64,000 bases of DNA from Streptomyces sp. NBC_00878 (GTDB lineage Bacteria; Actinomycetota; Actinomycetes; Streptomycetales; Streptomycetaceae). The stretch's first letter is position 1. Every line of letters starts with the position of its first letter. The stretch spans positions 9,486,001 through 9,550,000 of the forward strand of contig NZ_JAPEOK010000001.1 of the NCBI RefSeq assembly GCF_026341515.1, in the 5' to 3' direction. The notes beneath the pieces are model-generated. The model worked only from the letters and a program-made list of their open reading frames with translations. It did not search any database and was not told where the DNA came from. A program made the position numbers and the translations under genes. This document shows positions 49,128 to 58,891 of this stretch, piece after piece.

Positions 49128-49910
49128 TTACGCCCCCGGCCCCTCGTACGGCAGTAGCTCTGGGCGCTTGGCCACGCGGCCGTCCCCGGACGACCGGCCG
49201 GTCAGGCGGCGGACGATCCACGGCAGCAGGTACTGCCGGGCGAAGCGTGCGTCGGCGGTGCGGCGGGCGCCCCAGCCGGGCGGCGTGGAAGGCGGCATGG
49301 GCGTGCGCCACTCGGCGTCCTCCGCGTCGTACCCGAGTGTCTGCCACACCGCCTCGGCGACCCGGCGGTGTCCCTCGACCGTGAGGTGCAGCCGGTCCAC
49401 GTCCCACATCCGGGGGTCACCCAGAGACGGCGCTCCGTAGAGGTCGACCACGAGCGCGCCGTGCCGTGACGCGAGGTCGTCGACGCAGACGAAGAGCTCC
49501 TCCATGCGCGGGCGGAACCGTTCCAGGACCGGGCCGTGGCGGCCGGGGCTGCGCATCAGGACGAGCTGTTTGCAGGCGGGGGCCAGGCGCTCGACGGCCT
49601 CTTCCAGGAGTCCGCGGACCCGCCCCATGTCGCACTTGGGCCGCAGCGTGTCGTTGAGCCCGCCCACCAGTGTGATCACGTCGGGCTGCATCGCGGCGGC
49701 GACGTCCACCTGCTCGGCGACGATCTGTCCGATGAGCTTGCCGCGTACCGCGAGGTTGGCGTACTGGAAGCCTGGCGTCCGAGCGGCCATCCGTCCCGCG
49801 AGGAGGTCTGCCCAGCCTCGGTACGAGCCATCGGGGAGGAGGTCCGACATGCCCTCGGTGAAGGAGTCGCCGAGGGTGACAAGACTGGTGTAAGTGGCAT
49901 TCGTCTGCAT
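49128..49910 (-). CDS. SGNH/GDSL-family hydrolase
   Basis: A 260-residue esterase-type hydrolase. Block I is LVTLGDSFTEGMSD (Ser nucleophile), block II NLAVRGKLIG, block III VGGLNDTLR, and the Asp-His dyad is in DVDRLHLTVEGHRRVAEAVW. No signal peptide, so cytosolic. The last 50 residues are basic. The 257 bases upstream hold a GGGAAGCC repeat but no gene. Confidence 0.9.
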   Translation of the reverse strand: MQTNATYTSLVTLGDSFTEGMSDLLPDGSYRGWADLLAGRMAARTPGFQYANLAVRGKLIGQIVAEQVDVAAAMQPDVITLVGGLNDTLRPKCDMGRVRGLLEEAVERLAPACKQLVLMRSPGRHGPVLERFRPRMEELFVCVDDLASRHGALVVDLYGAPSLGDPRMWDVDRLHLTVEGHRRVAEAVWQTLGYDAEDAEWRTPMPPSTPPGWGARRTADARFARQYLLPWIVRRLTGRSSGDGRVAKRPELLPYEGPGA

Positions 49911-50058
49911 GGCGGAAGAGATGATATCCCGTGCACATACCCGCCGGTCTGGCGCCCGGTGCACGTCTGCGGCGTGCCGGTTCGGCGCACGTTCAGCCGT
50001 GGACGTGTGCCGGACCGGCGCACGTCCACGGCTCGCGCTCCTCCGCCGCGCGCACCCT

Positions 50059-50090
50059 GGGAAGCCGGGAAGCCGGGAAGCCGGGAAGCC
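50059..50090. repeat. GGGAAGCC tandem repeat, four units
   Basis: Four perfect 8-bp units lie between the SGNH hydrolase promoter side and the end of the CNNM-like gene. No other structure in 49911-50167 is supportable. Confidence 0.8.
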
Positions 50091-50167
50091 GGAGGCCGGC
50101 AGTCAGGACCCGGCCCGCCCCGTAGCCCCCTCGCACCGGCGCCCCCGCTTCACCCCGACCGCCCGCG

Positions 50168-51190
50168 TCACACCGGCTGCCCGAACAGCTCCCTCAGCAC
50201 GTCCTCCATCGTCACCAGTCCCGCCAACCGCCCGTCCCCGCCGAGCACCGCGGCCAAGTGCGTACGGCTGCGTCGCATCGCCGTCAGTACGTCGTCCAGC
50301 GGTGTGCTCTCCCGGACGCGCGCGATGGACCGCATGTCCTGGACCCGGAACGGCAGGTCGCGCGGCATCGCGTCCAGCGCGTCCTTGACGTGGAGGTAGG
50401 CGACGATGCGACGCCCCTCGTCCACGACGGGGAAGCGCGAGAAACCGGACTCGGCGGAGAGGGCCTCCAACTGCTCGGGCGTAACGCCCACGCGCGCGTA
50501 GACGACGCTTTCCAGCGGAAGCACCACGTCCCGTACCGGACGGCGCCCCAGTTCCAGGGCGTCGTGCAGCCTCTCCCGCGCGCGGTCGTCGATGAGCCCC
50601 GCGTCGCCGGAGTCCTTGACCAGCCGGGCCAGTTCCGTGTCCGAGAAGGTCGCGGACACCTCGTCCCGCACCTCGACCCGCATCAGCTTCAGCAGCCCGT
50701 TCGCGAACGCGTTGACCGTGAAGATCACCGGCCGCAGCGCCCGTGACAGCCCGACCAGCGGCGGACCGAGCAGCAGCGCCGACCGCACCGGCTCGGCGAG
50801 CGCGATGTTCTTCGGCACCATCTCACCGAGGAGCATGTGCAGATACGTGGCCACGGAGAGCGCGATCACGAACGAGATCGCGTGCCCGGTGCCCTTCGAC
50901 AGCCCCATCGCGTGGAACACGGGCTCCAGCAGATGCGCGATCGCCGGCTCCGCGACCACACCCAGCACCAGCGTGCACAGTGTGATGCCGAGCTGCGCCG
51001 CCGCCATCAGTGCGGACAGGTGCTCAAGTCCCCACAGCACGCTGCGCGCTCGCCGGTCGCCCTCCGCGCCACCTTCCATGGACTGCTCGATCTGACTGCG
51101 GCGCACCGAGATCAGCGCGAACTCGGCCGCCACGAAGAAGGCGTTCACGACGAGGGTCGCCAGACCGATGAGCAGCTGTACGGCGGTCAT
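50168..51190 (-). CDS. CNNM/CorC-like membrane protein with CBS pair, second copy
   Basis: A 340-residue protein: DUF21/CNNM transmembrane domain (about 1-170; LIGLATLVVNAFFVAAEFALISVRRSQIEQ, GITLCTLVLGVVAEPAIAHLL) and two CBS domains (VRDVVLPLESVVYARVGVTPEQLEAL to VTMEDVLRELFGQPV). The C-terminal CorC_HlyC domain is absent. The family is linked to Mg2+ or other divalent cation transport. ATGA overlap with the larger paralogue upstream. Confidence 0.9.
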   Translation of the reverse strand: MTAVQLLIGLATLVVNAFFVAAEFALISVRRSQIEQSMEGGAEGDRRARSVLWGLEHLSALMAAAQLGITLCTLVLGVVAEPAIAHLLEPVFHAMGLSKGTGHAISFVIALSVATYLHMLLGEMVPKNIALAEPVRSALLLGPPLVGLSRALRPVIFTVNAFANGLLKLMRVEVRDEVSATFSDTELARLVKDSGDAGLIDDRARERLHDALELGRRPVRDVVLPLESVVYARVGVTPEQLEALSAESGFSRFPVVDEGRRIVAYLHVKDALDAMPRDLPFRVQDMRSIARVRESTPLDDVLTAMRRSRTHLAAVLGGDGRLAGLVTMEDVLRELFGQPV

Positions 51191-52662
51191 CGCCCGCCCC
51201 CTTCACGAGACTCGTCGGGCCGAGACTCGTCGGGCCGGGACTCCCTTGGCCGAGACTCCTCGGGTCGTTCGGACGCGGCGTCGTTGGTGTCTGCGGCGTC
51301 CGTGGCGTCCGTGGCGTTCGTGGCGTTTGCGGAGTCCGTGGCGTTTGCGGCGTCCGTGGCGCGCGGTGCGTGCATCAGTACCCGCGCTGCCCGCCGCCCC
51401 GACGCGTCCACCACGTCCAGCCGCCACTCGGCGACCTCGACCGTGTCGCCCTCGGCGGGAATGCGCCCGAGCTCGGTCGCGATCAGGCCCGCGAGCGTCT
51501 CGTACGGCCCCTCCGGTGCGCGCAGACCGACCCCGGTCAGCCGGTCGGTGCGGACCGAGCCGTCGGCGGAGTACAGCGCGCGGCCGTCGTCGTCCGTGCC
51601 GGCCGGTGCCAGGTCGGGGGTCTCGTGGGGGTCGTGCTCGTCCCGCACCTCGCCGACGACCTCCTCGACGATGTCCTCCAGGGTGGCGACCCCGGCGGTG
51701 CCGCCGTACTCGTCGATGACGACGGCCATCGTCCGCTTGCCGGACAGCCGGTCCAGGAGCCGGTCCACGGTCAGCGACTCCGGTACGAGCAGGGGCTCGC
51801 GCATCAGCTGCGACACGGGCGTACGAGCCCTGCGGTCGGCGGGTACGGCGATGCAGTCCTTGATGTGCGTGACACCGACGACCGAGTCGAGGTTGCCGCG
51901 GTAGACCGGGAAGCGGGACAGCCCGGTCGCCCGGGTCGCGTTCGCCACGTCCTCGCAGGTCGCCTGGACGTCGAGGGCGATGACCTGGACGCGGGGCGTC
52001 ATCACGTTCTCCGCGGTGAGGTCGGCGAGGTTCAGCGTGCGTACGAAGAGTTCGGCGGTGTCCGCCTCCAGCGCGCCCTGTTTCGCGGAGTGCCGGGCCA
52101 GCGCGACCAGTTCCTGCGGGCCGCGTGCGGAGGCCAGCTCCTCGGCGGGCTCGACACCGAACCGGCGTACGACACGGTTGGCCGTGTTGTTGAGGTGGCT
52201 GATGAACGGGCGGAACACCGAGCTGAACCAACGCTGCGGTGTCGCAACCCGCTTGGCCACGGCGAGCGGTGAGGAGATCGCCCAGTTCTTGGGCACCAGT
52301 TCGCCGACCACCATCAGGAAGACCGTCGACAGGGCCGTACCGAGGATCAGGGCCACGGACGAGGACGCGGACCGCGGGACGCCGGCCGCCTCCAGCGGGC
52401 CCGCGATGAGCTTGGCGACGGACGGCTCGGCGAGCATGCCGACGACCAGGTTGGTCACCGTGATGCCGAGTTGGGCGCCGGAGAGCTGGAAGGTGAGATT
52501 CCGTACGGCCTTGAGGGCGCCGGCCGCGCCGACCTCGCCGCGCTCGACGGCCCGCTCCAGCTCGCTGCGCTCGACCGTGGTCAGCGAGAACTCCGCCGCG
52601 ACGAAGGCACCGCAGGCCAGCGAGAGCAGCACCGCCACGGCGAGGAGGAGCACTTCGGTCAT
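51187..52662 (-). CDS. CNNM/CorC-like membrane protein with CBS pair and CorC domain
   Basis: A 491-residue protein: CNNM domain (LLSLACGAFVAAEFSLTTVERSELER, GITVTNLVVGMLAEPSVAKLI), CBS pair (VMTPRVQVIALDVQATCEDV, MREPLLVPESLTVDRLLDRL, VIDEYGGTAGVATLEDIVEEVVGEV) and a CorC_HlyC domain (LTGVGLRAPEGPYETLAGLI, GDTVEVAEWRLDVVDASGRR). The last 60 residues are low-complexity Ala/Thr/Asn/Asp then ESRPDESRP repeats. The two genes probably form a heteromer. Confidence 0.9.
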   Translation of the reverse strand: MTEVLLLAVAVLLSLACGAFVAAEFSLTTVERSELERAVERGEVGAAGALKAVRNLTFQLSGAQLGITVTNLVVGMLAEPSVAKLIAGPLEAAGVPRSASSSVALILGTALSTVFLMVVGELVPKNWAISSPLAVAKRVATPQRWFSSVFRPFISHLNNTANRVVRRFGVEPAEELASARGPQELVALARHSAKQGALEADTAELFVRTLNLADLTAENVMTPRVQVIALDVQATCEDVANATRATGLSRFPVYRGNLDSVVGVTHIKDCIAVPADRRARTPVSQLMREPLLVPESLTVDRLLDRLSGKRTMAVVIDEYGGTAGVATLEDIVEEVVGEVRDEHDPHETPDLAPAGTDDDGRALYSADGSVRTDRLTGVGLRAPEGPYETLAGLIATELGRIPAEGDTVEVAEWRLDVVDASGRRAARVLMHAPRATDAANATDSANATNATDATDAADTNDAASERPEESRPRESRPDESRPDESREGGGR

Positions 52663-52802
52663 CGGGTCACCTCCGTCCCATGATCGACCACGGGCCGGGG
52701 AATCGCGCGATGACGGCGCGGCGCGACGTCGCGCCGTGGGCTACCGGGAGTCTCGCCCATCGGCGGAGCCTCACACCCTTTCTGGCATGTCCTGTGTTTC
52801 GG

Positions 52803-53228
52803 TCACTCGGTCAGCGGCTTGACCCAGCGTCGCCAGTGGTCCTCGCGATGGTAGCCAGTGGCGGCCCAGGTGTGGTGTGCCTGTTCGTTGGCCTCCAGGA
52901 CCATGGCGTCGACGCGTCGTCCGCCGAGGGCGGCGAAGCGTTGTTCGGCTGCCTCCAGCAGAGCGCTCGCGATGCCCTGACGGCGGTGGTCCGGGTGTAC
53001 GGCCAGTCGGTAGGCGGAGCATCGCCATCCGTCGAAGCCGGCTATGACGGTTCCCGCGAGGGTGCCGTCGCGCTCCGCGAGGAGCAGGGCTTCGGGGTCT
53101 CGTGTGATGAGGGCGGCTACTCCGTCGTGGTCGTCACTGATGCTGGTTCCTTCCGCGGCTTCGCGCCAGAACCGCAGCACGGCGTCGATGTCGGAGAGTG
53201 CGGCGTAACGGATATGGAGATCACTCAT
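52803..53228 (-). CDS. GNAT-family N-acetyltransferase
   Basis: A 141-residue GNAT: SDLHIRYAALSDIDAVLRFWREAAEG, strand 4 and acetyl-CoA loop LAVHPDHRRQGIASALLEAAEQRF, and late NEQAHHTWAATGYHREDHWRRWVKP. The pattern suggests an acetyltransferase of small molecules or protein N-termini. No partner gene is evident. Confidence 0.9.
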   Translation of the reverse strand: MSDLHIRYAALSDIDAVLRFWREAAEGTSISDDHDGVAALITRDPEALLLAERDGTLAGTVIAGFDGWRCSAYRLAVHPDHRRQGIASALLEAAEQRFAALGGRRVDAMVLEANEQAHHTWAATGYHREDHWRRWVKPLTE

Positions 53229-53578
53229 GGGGCGAGCCAAGCAGAGGGCCGACCTGTCGGGCGAACGGTTTCCGTGCCGAGCGATCGATTCCACGGACCA
53301 TGAATCTGTGGTGTTGCCGTTCCCGCCCCCCCCCGGCGCCGTTCCCGAGAGGGATGGCTGTCGGCGGGAGGGTGGGTACAACGCGGACCTCGTCCTGAGC
53401 TGCGTGAAGCAACAGCGCGGCGAGGCGTGCCAGCGAACGGCCCGCCACGTCCGACGGACGGTTCGACCGGAGCCGCTACCGTCCGCCGGAGCCGGTCGTT
53501 CGCCCTACCGCGACCCGCGACCCGCGACCCGCGACCCGTCTCCACGCGCGTGCCCACGACCGCCCGCCCCGCCCAGGA
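53229..53578. other. 350-bp gap with homopolymer and short repeats only
   Basis: Contains a run of nine C (53326-53334) and CGCGACC four times in tandem (53509-53536). No frame with a convincing start, ribosome-binding site and domain is visible on either strand. Confidence 0.6.
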
Positions 53579-56500
53579 TCAGCCGCGCCCCTTCCGCGGT
53601 CGCGGTACCTGAAGTTCCTCCAGGCGCGGTTCGTCGCCGTCCTGAATGCGGCGCCAGGCCGTGCGGTAGAGGTCGGCGACGGGACCGGTGGGCGCGATGA
53701 CTCCCAGGAGGGGCTCCTCGTCGTGGAGCAGCTCGTACATCGGCACCTTCCACCGCTCCAGTGGTACGTACGGCTTCGCGAGGTGGGTCCAGCCGCCGGG
53801 CAGGAACAGTGAGCGTCCCGCTCTGGTGCGGCTGCCTTCGAGTACGAGGTCGGTGGCGGCGAGTTCGGCACGGGCCGCACGGAGCCGGGCCGTTCCACCC
53901 CGCTGTTTCGCCCAGCCGGTCCAGCGAGCCGTGTTGTGGTCGGTGGGATCCGGCATGGCGAGCAGCATCAGATAGAGGACGGCGGCGTCCTCGCCGATGC
54001 CGTACCGCTTGGTCACCTCGCCGACGAGGTCCGGTACGGAACGGGCGGGATCCTGCGGCCACCACAGACCGTCCGCGTCGCGCCCGCCCGCCATCGGTTG
54101 CCCGGGATCGGCGAGCAGCTCCGCGAACCGCTGGTCGTGGACCAGCCGGAGGGCGATCTCCTCGGCCGCCGGCCGTTCACCGGGGGCAACTGCCGCCAGG
54201 TGCGGGTCGTTCCCGGCAGAGTCCAGCAGCGCCGGCCGGACGGCGGCCACGGGGTCGGAGACCGCGGTGCTCAGTACGAGCGCGCCATAGCGTATGAAGT
54301 CGTCGCCGGTCTCCGTGGGGAGCCCAGCATCTCGGCGGAATGCCTCCAGGTCTACTCGCCTGCCCAGGCTGATCAGCAGGTCCGGGTGGGCGAGCCGGGC
54401 GCGTATCGAGGTCAGCACTCCGGGGAGAGCCGCGCGGATCGGGTCGCCGGACGGGAGTCGGTGGGCGAGCCATGCGGCCAGGGCCACCGAACCGTTCAGG
54501 GCGCGGGCGTCGAAGCCGGGCGTGTTCTCGACGGGGCGCAGGTAGTGGCCGTCACCGGTCGTCCAGGTCAGGTCATGGGTCAACTGTGGTTCGGCCGCCC
54601 GGTTGAGGAAGCCGTGCAGCGCTTCGGACGGTGTCCACCACGAGGCCGTTCGCACGGTGCGGACCGCGTCGTGGAGCACGTCCTCGGGGAGGGGCGTCCG
54701 CCGGCCCGCCCGCCGGTTCCAGACCTCCGCCGCCGCGACCACGTCGGGGCCGTCCGTCCACAGCCCTGACGGCTCGGCGGGCAGCAGCGCCGCCAAGACG
54801 GCCTGCCAGATGCCGGCGTCCCCGTACCCCAGGGCCTCTCTGGCCACAGCCACGTCGGCCGACTTCACGCCGATGGTCTTCAGCGTCTCGGCGGGCACGG
54901 GCTTGTGCTCGTCGTCGGTCAGGGGCACTCCGGCGACCACCAGCCTGGCCATGGTCGGGGTGATTCCGGTGAGCCGGGAGAACTCCTCGGCGGCCGCCGG
55001 GTACCAGGGTGCCGGACCGCGCGCGGCGAGCTCGGCCCGGAAGGCCGTGAACCAGCCGGGCGCACGTGTCGGCTCCGGGACGAAGGGCTCGGTGGACATC
55101 AGTGTGTACGGAGCGGGCGCGTCGAAACGGCCGGCCGGATCGTGGAAGACCGCCCTGAACACGCTGCCGTCGGCGTCGCTTCTGCTCCACTCGTTGGGAA
55201 AGACGAGGAACGCGCCGCCGTCCAACTGCAACACGGTCGCCATCGTGCTGCGCAGGGCGCCGGGCCCCTCGAACAGACTCTTGTCCAGACGCAGCCCGAC
55301 AAGGCGCCAGTGGTCGGGGTTCAGCACCGCGAGTTCTTGGGCGTCCAGTTCGGCGAGGAAGGTGTCCTGCACCCGTCTGTGGTCCTCAGTCGTGGCCGTC
55401 GAGCCTGCCCGCAGAGCCAACAGGGCCGGCAGCGTGGGCAGAGCCAGCCAGTCCATGTCGCTCAAGGCTGCCTGCTCGGGCAGAGCGAGGTGCGTACTGC
55501 CCGCCGGGGCAGGTTCGTTGAGGCCCCGCGACGCATCCCCCAACAGGCCCAGCAGCCGGAAAAGCGTGTGGGACGGTTTGAGGTAGTAGTACGCCCTGCC
55601 CGCCACCAGGTACCGGCGGCCGTTGAGGCCGAGGCCCTGCAGTGCCGCGGTGAGCGCGCCGTCGCTGGGCTCGGGCCGCGACTCCTCCCGTACGCGGCCC
55701 GCGAGCGCCTTGTCGAGCCGGGCGCGCGCCGCGTCCAGAACGCGCTGCTGGTCGGCGGCGTACCGCACCACCCCCGCGATGCCTGTGCGCAGTGCCTCGT
55801 GGCCGACCTGCGGCAGCAGGGTGCGGATCAGCCCGGGCAGCCGGTCCCGGCCGTCCGCGCCCGCCAGCTCCCCGCCCGCCGACTTCCCGCCCTTCGACTG
55901 CTCGCCTGGCGACTCCCTGTCCGCCGACTCCTTGTCCATCGACTGTTCGCCCGCCGACTCCCTGTCCGCCGGCTCCCTCCCCGGATCGTCCTGGCCCGCG
56001 GTGTCCTCGGGCCGCTCCGTCTCCGTCTCCGCCGCCGCCAGCAGCGCTGCCGCCGTGTCCTCGTCGACCTGGCGGAGCGCCGCGGAGCCCTGCGGGTCGC
56101 GGGGCTGGAGCAGGTGCCAGTAGCGCAGGGGCGGCAGGAGTGGCGTTCCCGCGGTGAAGGTTCCGGCGGTGTGGTCCCGCGGGATCTCGGACATCACCGT
56201 GCCGTTCGCGTCGAGCAGCCTGATCCCGTCGTACTCCTGGATCACCGCCAGAGGCCGGTCGGCGCCGGGGAACTCCAGCGCCCATCGCGGGCTCCGGCCC
56301 CTCCCGTGCGGCACGACGACCGAGCGCCCGGCCAGGTCCTCGCCGCGCCGCGACCCGTCGGGCAGTGTCACCACCCGCCAGCCGAGCAGCCCGTCCACCG
56401 GGGAACACAGCGGACCCGCTACGTCGGAGGGGGCGGGCAGCAGCCAGCCCGCCGCGAAGGTGCTTCCCTCCGGGGCGGTACGCACGCCCTCGTCGAACCA

Positions 56501-58891
56501 GTCCGGCAGTCCCGGTTCGCCCTTCGTGTCGCTGACCGGGTCGTACGCGTACCAGGTCCGGTGCCTGTAGTCGGTCCCCACCCGGGCCCACACCCAGTAC
56601 GACGTGCCGTCTCCGATCACCCGCCGTGCCCGTGGCACGACGGTGTCCCCGCGGCGCAGCACCCCGCCACCGGTGGTCCGGCCGCCCTCGGGAAGCGGGA
56701 GCGAGACGGGGGCCAGGTCCCCGTTCATCCCGTCGCGCCCGTCCACCTTGCTGATGCGGGAGGAGGCGGAGCCCTCGACCGCGATCCGCAGCGACGGGTC
56801 GTGGTGCCAGTAGCCCTCCATGCCTTGGGCGGTACGGGAACGCCACCAGACGAGCAACTCGCCGTCCACGTAGTGATAGCTGACATCCCTGGGGTAGCGC
56901 ATGACCTCGTCGGGGACGCGCAACTCGTGCGTGAGCACCGTGCCTTCCGCACCGATCACCCGGACCCGCTTGTCGGCCAGGACGATGAGGTGCGGCCAGG
57001 CATCGGCGATGAGGACGTCCGCCGGCGCATCCCGCGATTCGGGTGCTCCAACCGCTTCTTCCCAGGCGGGCCAGCCCAGTTCGTCGAGGATCCCGGACCG
57101 CAGAGCGCGGGCGAGCGCGGGGGCGATGCCGCTGCTCAACGCCTCTCGAACCGCCTGCCCGGCAACCGCGAGTACCTCTCCCGGCAGCCAGCCCAGCGTG
57201 TGGAGGGCGCCGCGGTGTCCGGAGAGCGCGGGCAGTTCCGCGGTGACGTACGGTCGGCTGACCTCGCCCACCCATTCGGCGAGCATCAGGCTTCCACCGG
57301 GGGACTCGGCCAAGTTGTTGACGGTCTCCAGGTGGCCCGCCCGGTCGTCCGTGGGGCAGCCACGCCGGAACGCCTGGCGAAAACGGACGTCGGCTTCCAG
57401 GGCGACGAGATCGCGCCGCTGGTCACAGGCCGCCCACACCACGAGGTCGAGGCGCTGACGCTCTGTGGGGTCCGCCACCGGTATGCCCAGGGCCAGCAGT
57501 TGGTCGAGGAGGTTCACATCGCCGACGGGGGGCGGCAACACGCCGTCGGAGGCGTCGAGTTCGGAGCGCAGTGTGTCGGCCATGCGGTCGACGAGCGGAT
57601 ACAGCCCTGCCGGAGCGAGATGCCAGGTGGTGGCCCGGCACAGCTCCAGGAATCTGCGGGTCCATCCGGCTGTACCGTCGACGGGACGCACCTCGGCGGG
57701 CAGGGTGGCGTCGCAGAGCCCGGCGGTGGCGCCGGACTTCTCCAACAGGTCCAGCCACTGCGGCAGTTCCTCCCTCTCCCATTCCGACGGCATGAGCTCC
57801 AGCAGGGTGCCGCGGAAGGCGGGTTCCCGCCGGGTCAGCTCCAGCAGGGCCGGGCGGTGGGCCTTCCACCAGCCGGGCGGTGCCTTGACCGTGCCGGGCA
57901 GCACGAGCATCTCGCCCAGAAAGCGGACCTCCTCCGCGAGCGCGTTCTTGCCCGCGACCGCCTTCGCCAGTCTGCGCAGATCACCCGCGCCCGGACTCGA
58001 CGGAGGCAGCCCGTTGGCGGCCAGGCGCACGAAGAGCCCACGAAGGTGCCGGAACGCCGTCGCGGCCGGAACCCGGGACGACAGCCCCTTCGCGTAGCTG
58101 GAGAGCATCCTCGACGGCACGGCCTCGGCCAGCGCGAACTCGAGGAAGACCGCGTCCATGCGCGCCTCGTCGAACGGCAGCGCGTGCGCTGTCTCGGCCT
58201 TGCGCGCGTTGACGAACATCTGCGTCGCGTACGCCTTCTCGTCGGCGGCCAGGAACACCCGGCCCGCCTGCTCGTAGAAGGTCGGCAGGAAATGCGGTAC
58301 GGCTCCCGCGAGCCGTTCGCCGATCGACTCGTAGGTGGCCCGCGCCTTCTTCGGCCTGGACCTCACCGTCCGCGCCACCTTGTCCATCTCATCCACCAGG
58401 GACATGGCCAGATGGCCGTCCGAGGGGTGATGAACCAGCACCCATTCCGGGAAGCCCAGCGCCCGCGGCTGCCCGAGCCCGACCTCCGTCGGCTCGCCTT
58501 CGGGTTCGAGGCCGAGAAAGCCTGCGCCCAGGCCCTCTCCCTGTCCAGCCGCGACCAGTCGTACGACGATCCGGTCGTCCAGGCCCGGATGCCGATAGGC
58601 CTGCGTGAACACGGGCACGGCCCGATCGCCACCCCCGCTGGTCCCCGGAGGCAGCACGGCACCGGCTCGCAGCAGCTCCTCCGCCTGCGCAGCCAGTGCC
58701 GCCTGCGCAGCTAGCGTCGCCTGCGCAGCCAGTGCCGCGTCCGCTTCCAGCGCCGCCTGCGCAGCCAGTGCCGCGTCCGCTTCCAGCGCCGCTTCGGTCG
58801 CCGCCTCGTCCCGAGTCACCACTTCGTCGGCCACAGCGTCGTTCATGTTTCCGTGCCCTTCGTGGCCGTGCGGCCGGTCGCCGTCGTTCAC
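53579..58891 (-). CDS. Very large (1770-residue) protein of unknown function
   Basis: Starts at GTG 58891, overlapping the DUF4132-like stop by four bases. Order: acidic head, an Ala-rich repeat (ALEADAALAAQA units, residues about 35-70), a helical N-terminal region (ARATYESIGERLAGAVPHFL, AYATQMFVNARKAETAHALP), a central Trp/Tyr/Gly-rich beta region (about 660-960; YHYVDGELLVWWRSRT, WYAYDPVSDTKG), a charged ADRESPGEQS-type linker (about 960-1010) and a C-terminal helical region ending in a basic tail. I see no nucleotide-binding or protease motif, signal peptide or membrane helix. The function is unknown; co-translation points to a joint role with DUF4132. Confidence 0.85.
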   Translation of the reverse strand: MNDGDRPHGHEGHGNMNDAVADEVVTRDEAATEAALEADAALAAQAALEADAALAAQATLAAQAALAAQAEELLRAGAVLPPGTSGGGDRAVPVFTQAYRHPGLDDRIVVRLVAAGQGEGLGAGFLGLEPEGEPTEVGLGQPRALGFPEWVLVHHPSDGHLAMSLVDEMDKVARTVRSRPKKARATYESIGERLAGAVPHFLPTFYEQAGRVFLAADEKAYATQMFVNARKAETAHALPFDEARMDAVFLEFALAEAVPSRMLSSYAKGLSSRVPAATAFRHLRGLFVRLAANGLPPSSPGAGDLRRLAKAVAGKNALAEEVRFLGEMLVLPGTVKAPPGWWKAHRPALLELTRREPAFRGTLLELMPSEWEREELPQWLDLLEKSGATAGLCDATLPAEVRPVDGTAGWTRRFLELCRATTWHLAPAGLYPLVDRMADTLRSELDASDGVLPPPVGDVNLLDQLLALGIPVADPTERQRLDLVVWAACDQRRDLVALEADVRFRQAFRRGCPTDDRAGHLETVNNLAESPGGSLMLAEWVGEVSRPYVTAELPALSGHRGALHTLGWLPGEVLAVAGQAVREALSSGIAPALARALRSGILDELGWPAWEEAVGAPESRDAPADVLIADAWPHLIVLADKRVRVIGAEGTVLTHELRVPDEVMRYPRDVSYHYVDGELLVWWRSRTAQGMEGYWHHDPSLRIAVEGSASSRISKVDGRDGMNGDLAPVSLPLPEGGRTTGGGVLRRGDTVVPRARRVIGDGTSYWVWARVGTDYRHRTWYAYDPVSDTKGEPGLPDWFDEGVRTAPEGSTFAAGWLLPAPSDVAGPLCSPVDGLLGWRVVTLPDGSRRGEDLAGRSVVVPHGRGRSPRWALEFPGADRPLAVIQEYDGIRLLDANGTVMSEIPRDHTAGTFTAGTPLLPPLRYWHLLQPRDPQGSAALRQVDEDTAAALLAAAETETERPEDTAGQDDPGREPADRESAGEQSMDKESADRESPGEQSKGGKSAGGELAGADGRDRLPGLIRTLLPQVGHEALRTGIAGVVRYAADQQRVLDAARARLDKALAGRVREESRPEPSDGALTAALQGLGLNGRRYLVAGRAYYYLKPSHTLFRLLGLLGDASRGLNEPAPAGSTHLALPEQAALSDMDWLALPTLPALLALRAGSTATTEDHRRVQDTFLAELDAQELAVLNPDHWRLVGLRLDKSLFEGPGALRSTMATVLQLDGGAFLVFPNEWSRSDADGSVFRAVFHDPAGRFDAPAPYTLMSTEPFVPEPTRAPGWFTAFRAELAARGPAPWYPAAAEEFSRLTGITPTMARLVVAGVPLTDDEHKPVPAETLKTIGVKSADVAVAREALGYGDAGIWQAVLAALLPAEPSGLWTDGPDVVAAAEVWNRRAGRRTPLPEDVLHDAVRTVRTASWWTPSEALHGFLNRAAEPQLTHDLTWTTGDGHYLRPVENTPGFDARALNGSVALAAWLAHRLPSGDPIRAALPGVLTSIRARLAHPDLLISLGRRVDLEAFRRDAGLPTETGDDFIRYGALVLSTAVSDPVAAVRPALLDSAGNDPHLAAVAPGERPAAEEIALRLVHDQRFAELLADPGQPMAGGRDADGLWWPQDPARSVPDLVGEVTKRYGIGEDAAVLYLMLLAMPDPTDHNTARWTGWAKQRGGTARLRAARAELAATDLVLEGSRTRAGRSLFLPGGWTHLAKPYVPLERWKVPMYELLHDEEPLLGVIAPTGPVADLYRTAWRRIQDGDEPRLEELQVPRPRKGRG
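58683..58797 (-). repeat. Ala-rich coding repeat in the 1770-residue protein
   Basis: Imperfect units of 18-36 bases encode ALEADAALAAQA-like steps. Unit number can change without breaking the frame. Confidence 0.75.

Noticed and set aside
53221..53448. Short minus-strand frame with a hydrophobic start (AGRSLARLAALLLHAAQ)
   Set aside because: It has no ribosome-binding site, overlaps the GNAT gene start and runs through the nine-C tract; not supportable as a gene.
54905..58714. A 1269-codon open frame antisense to the 1770-residue protein
   Set aside because: Composition is typical of a high-GC shadow frame (Arg/Gly/Pro-rich), no domain, no ribosome-binding site; the opposite strand has normal codon bias.
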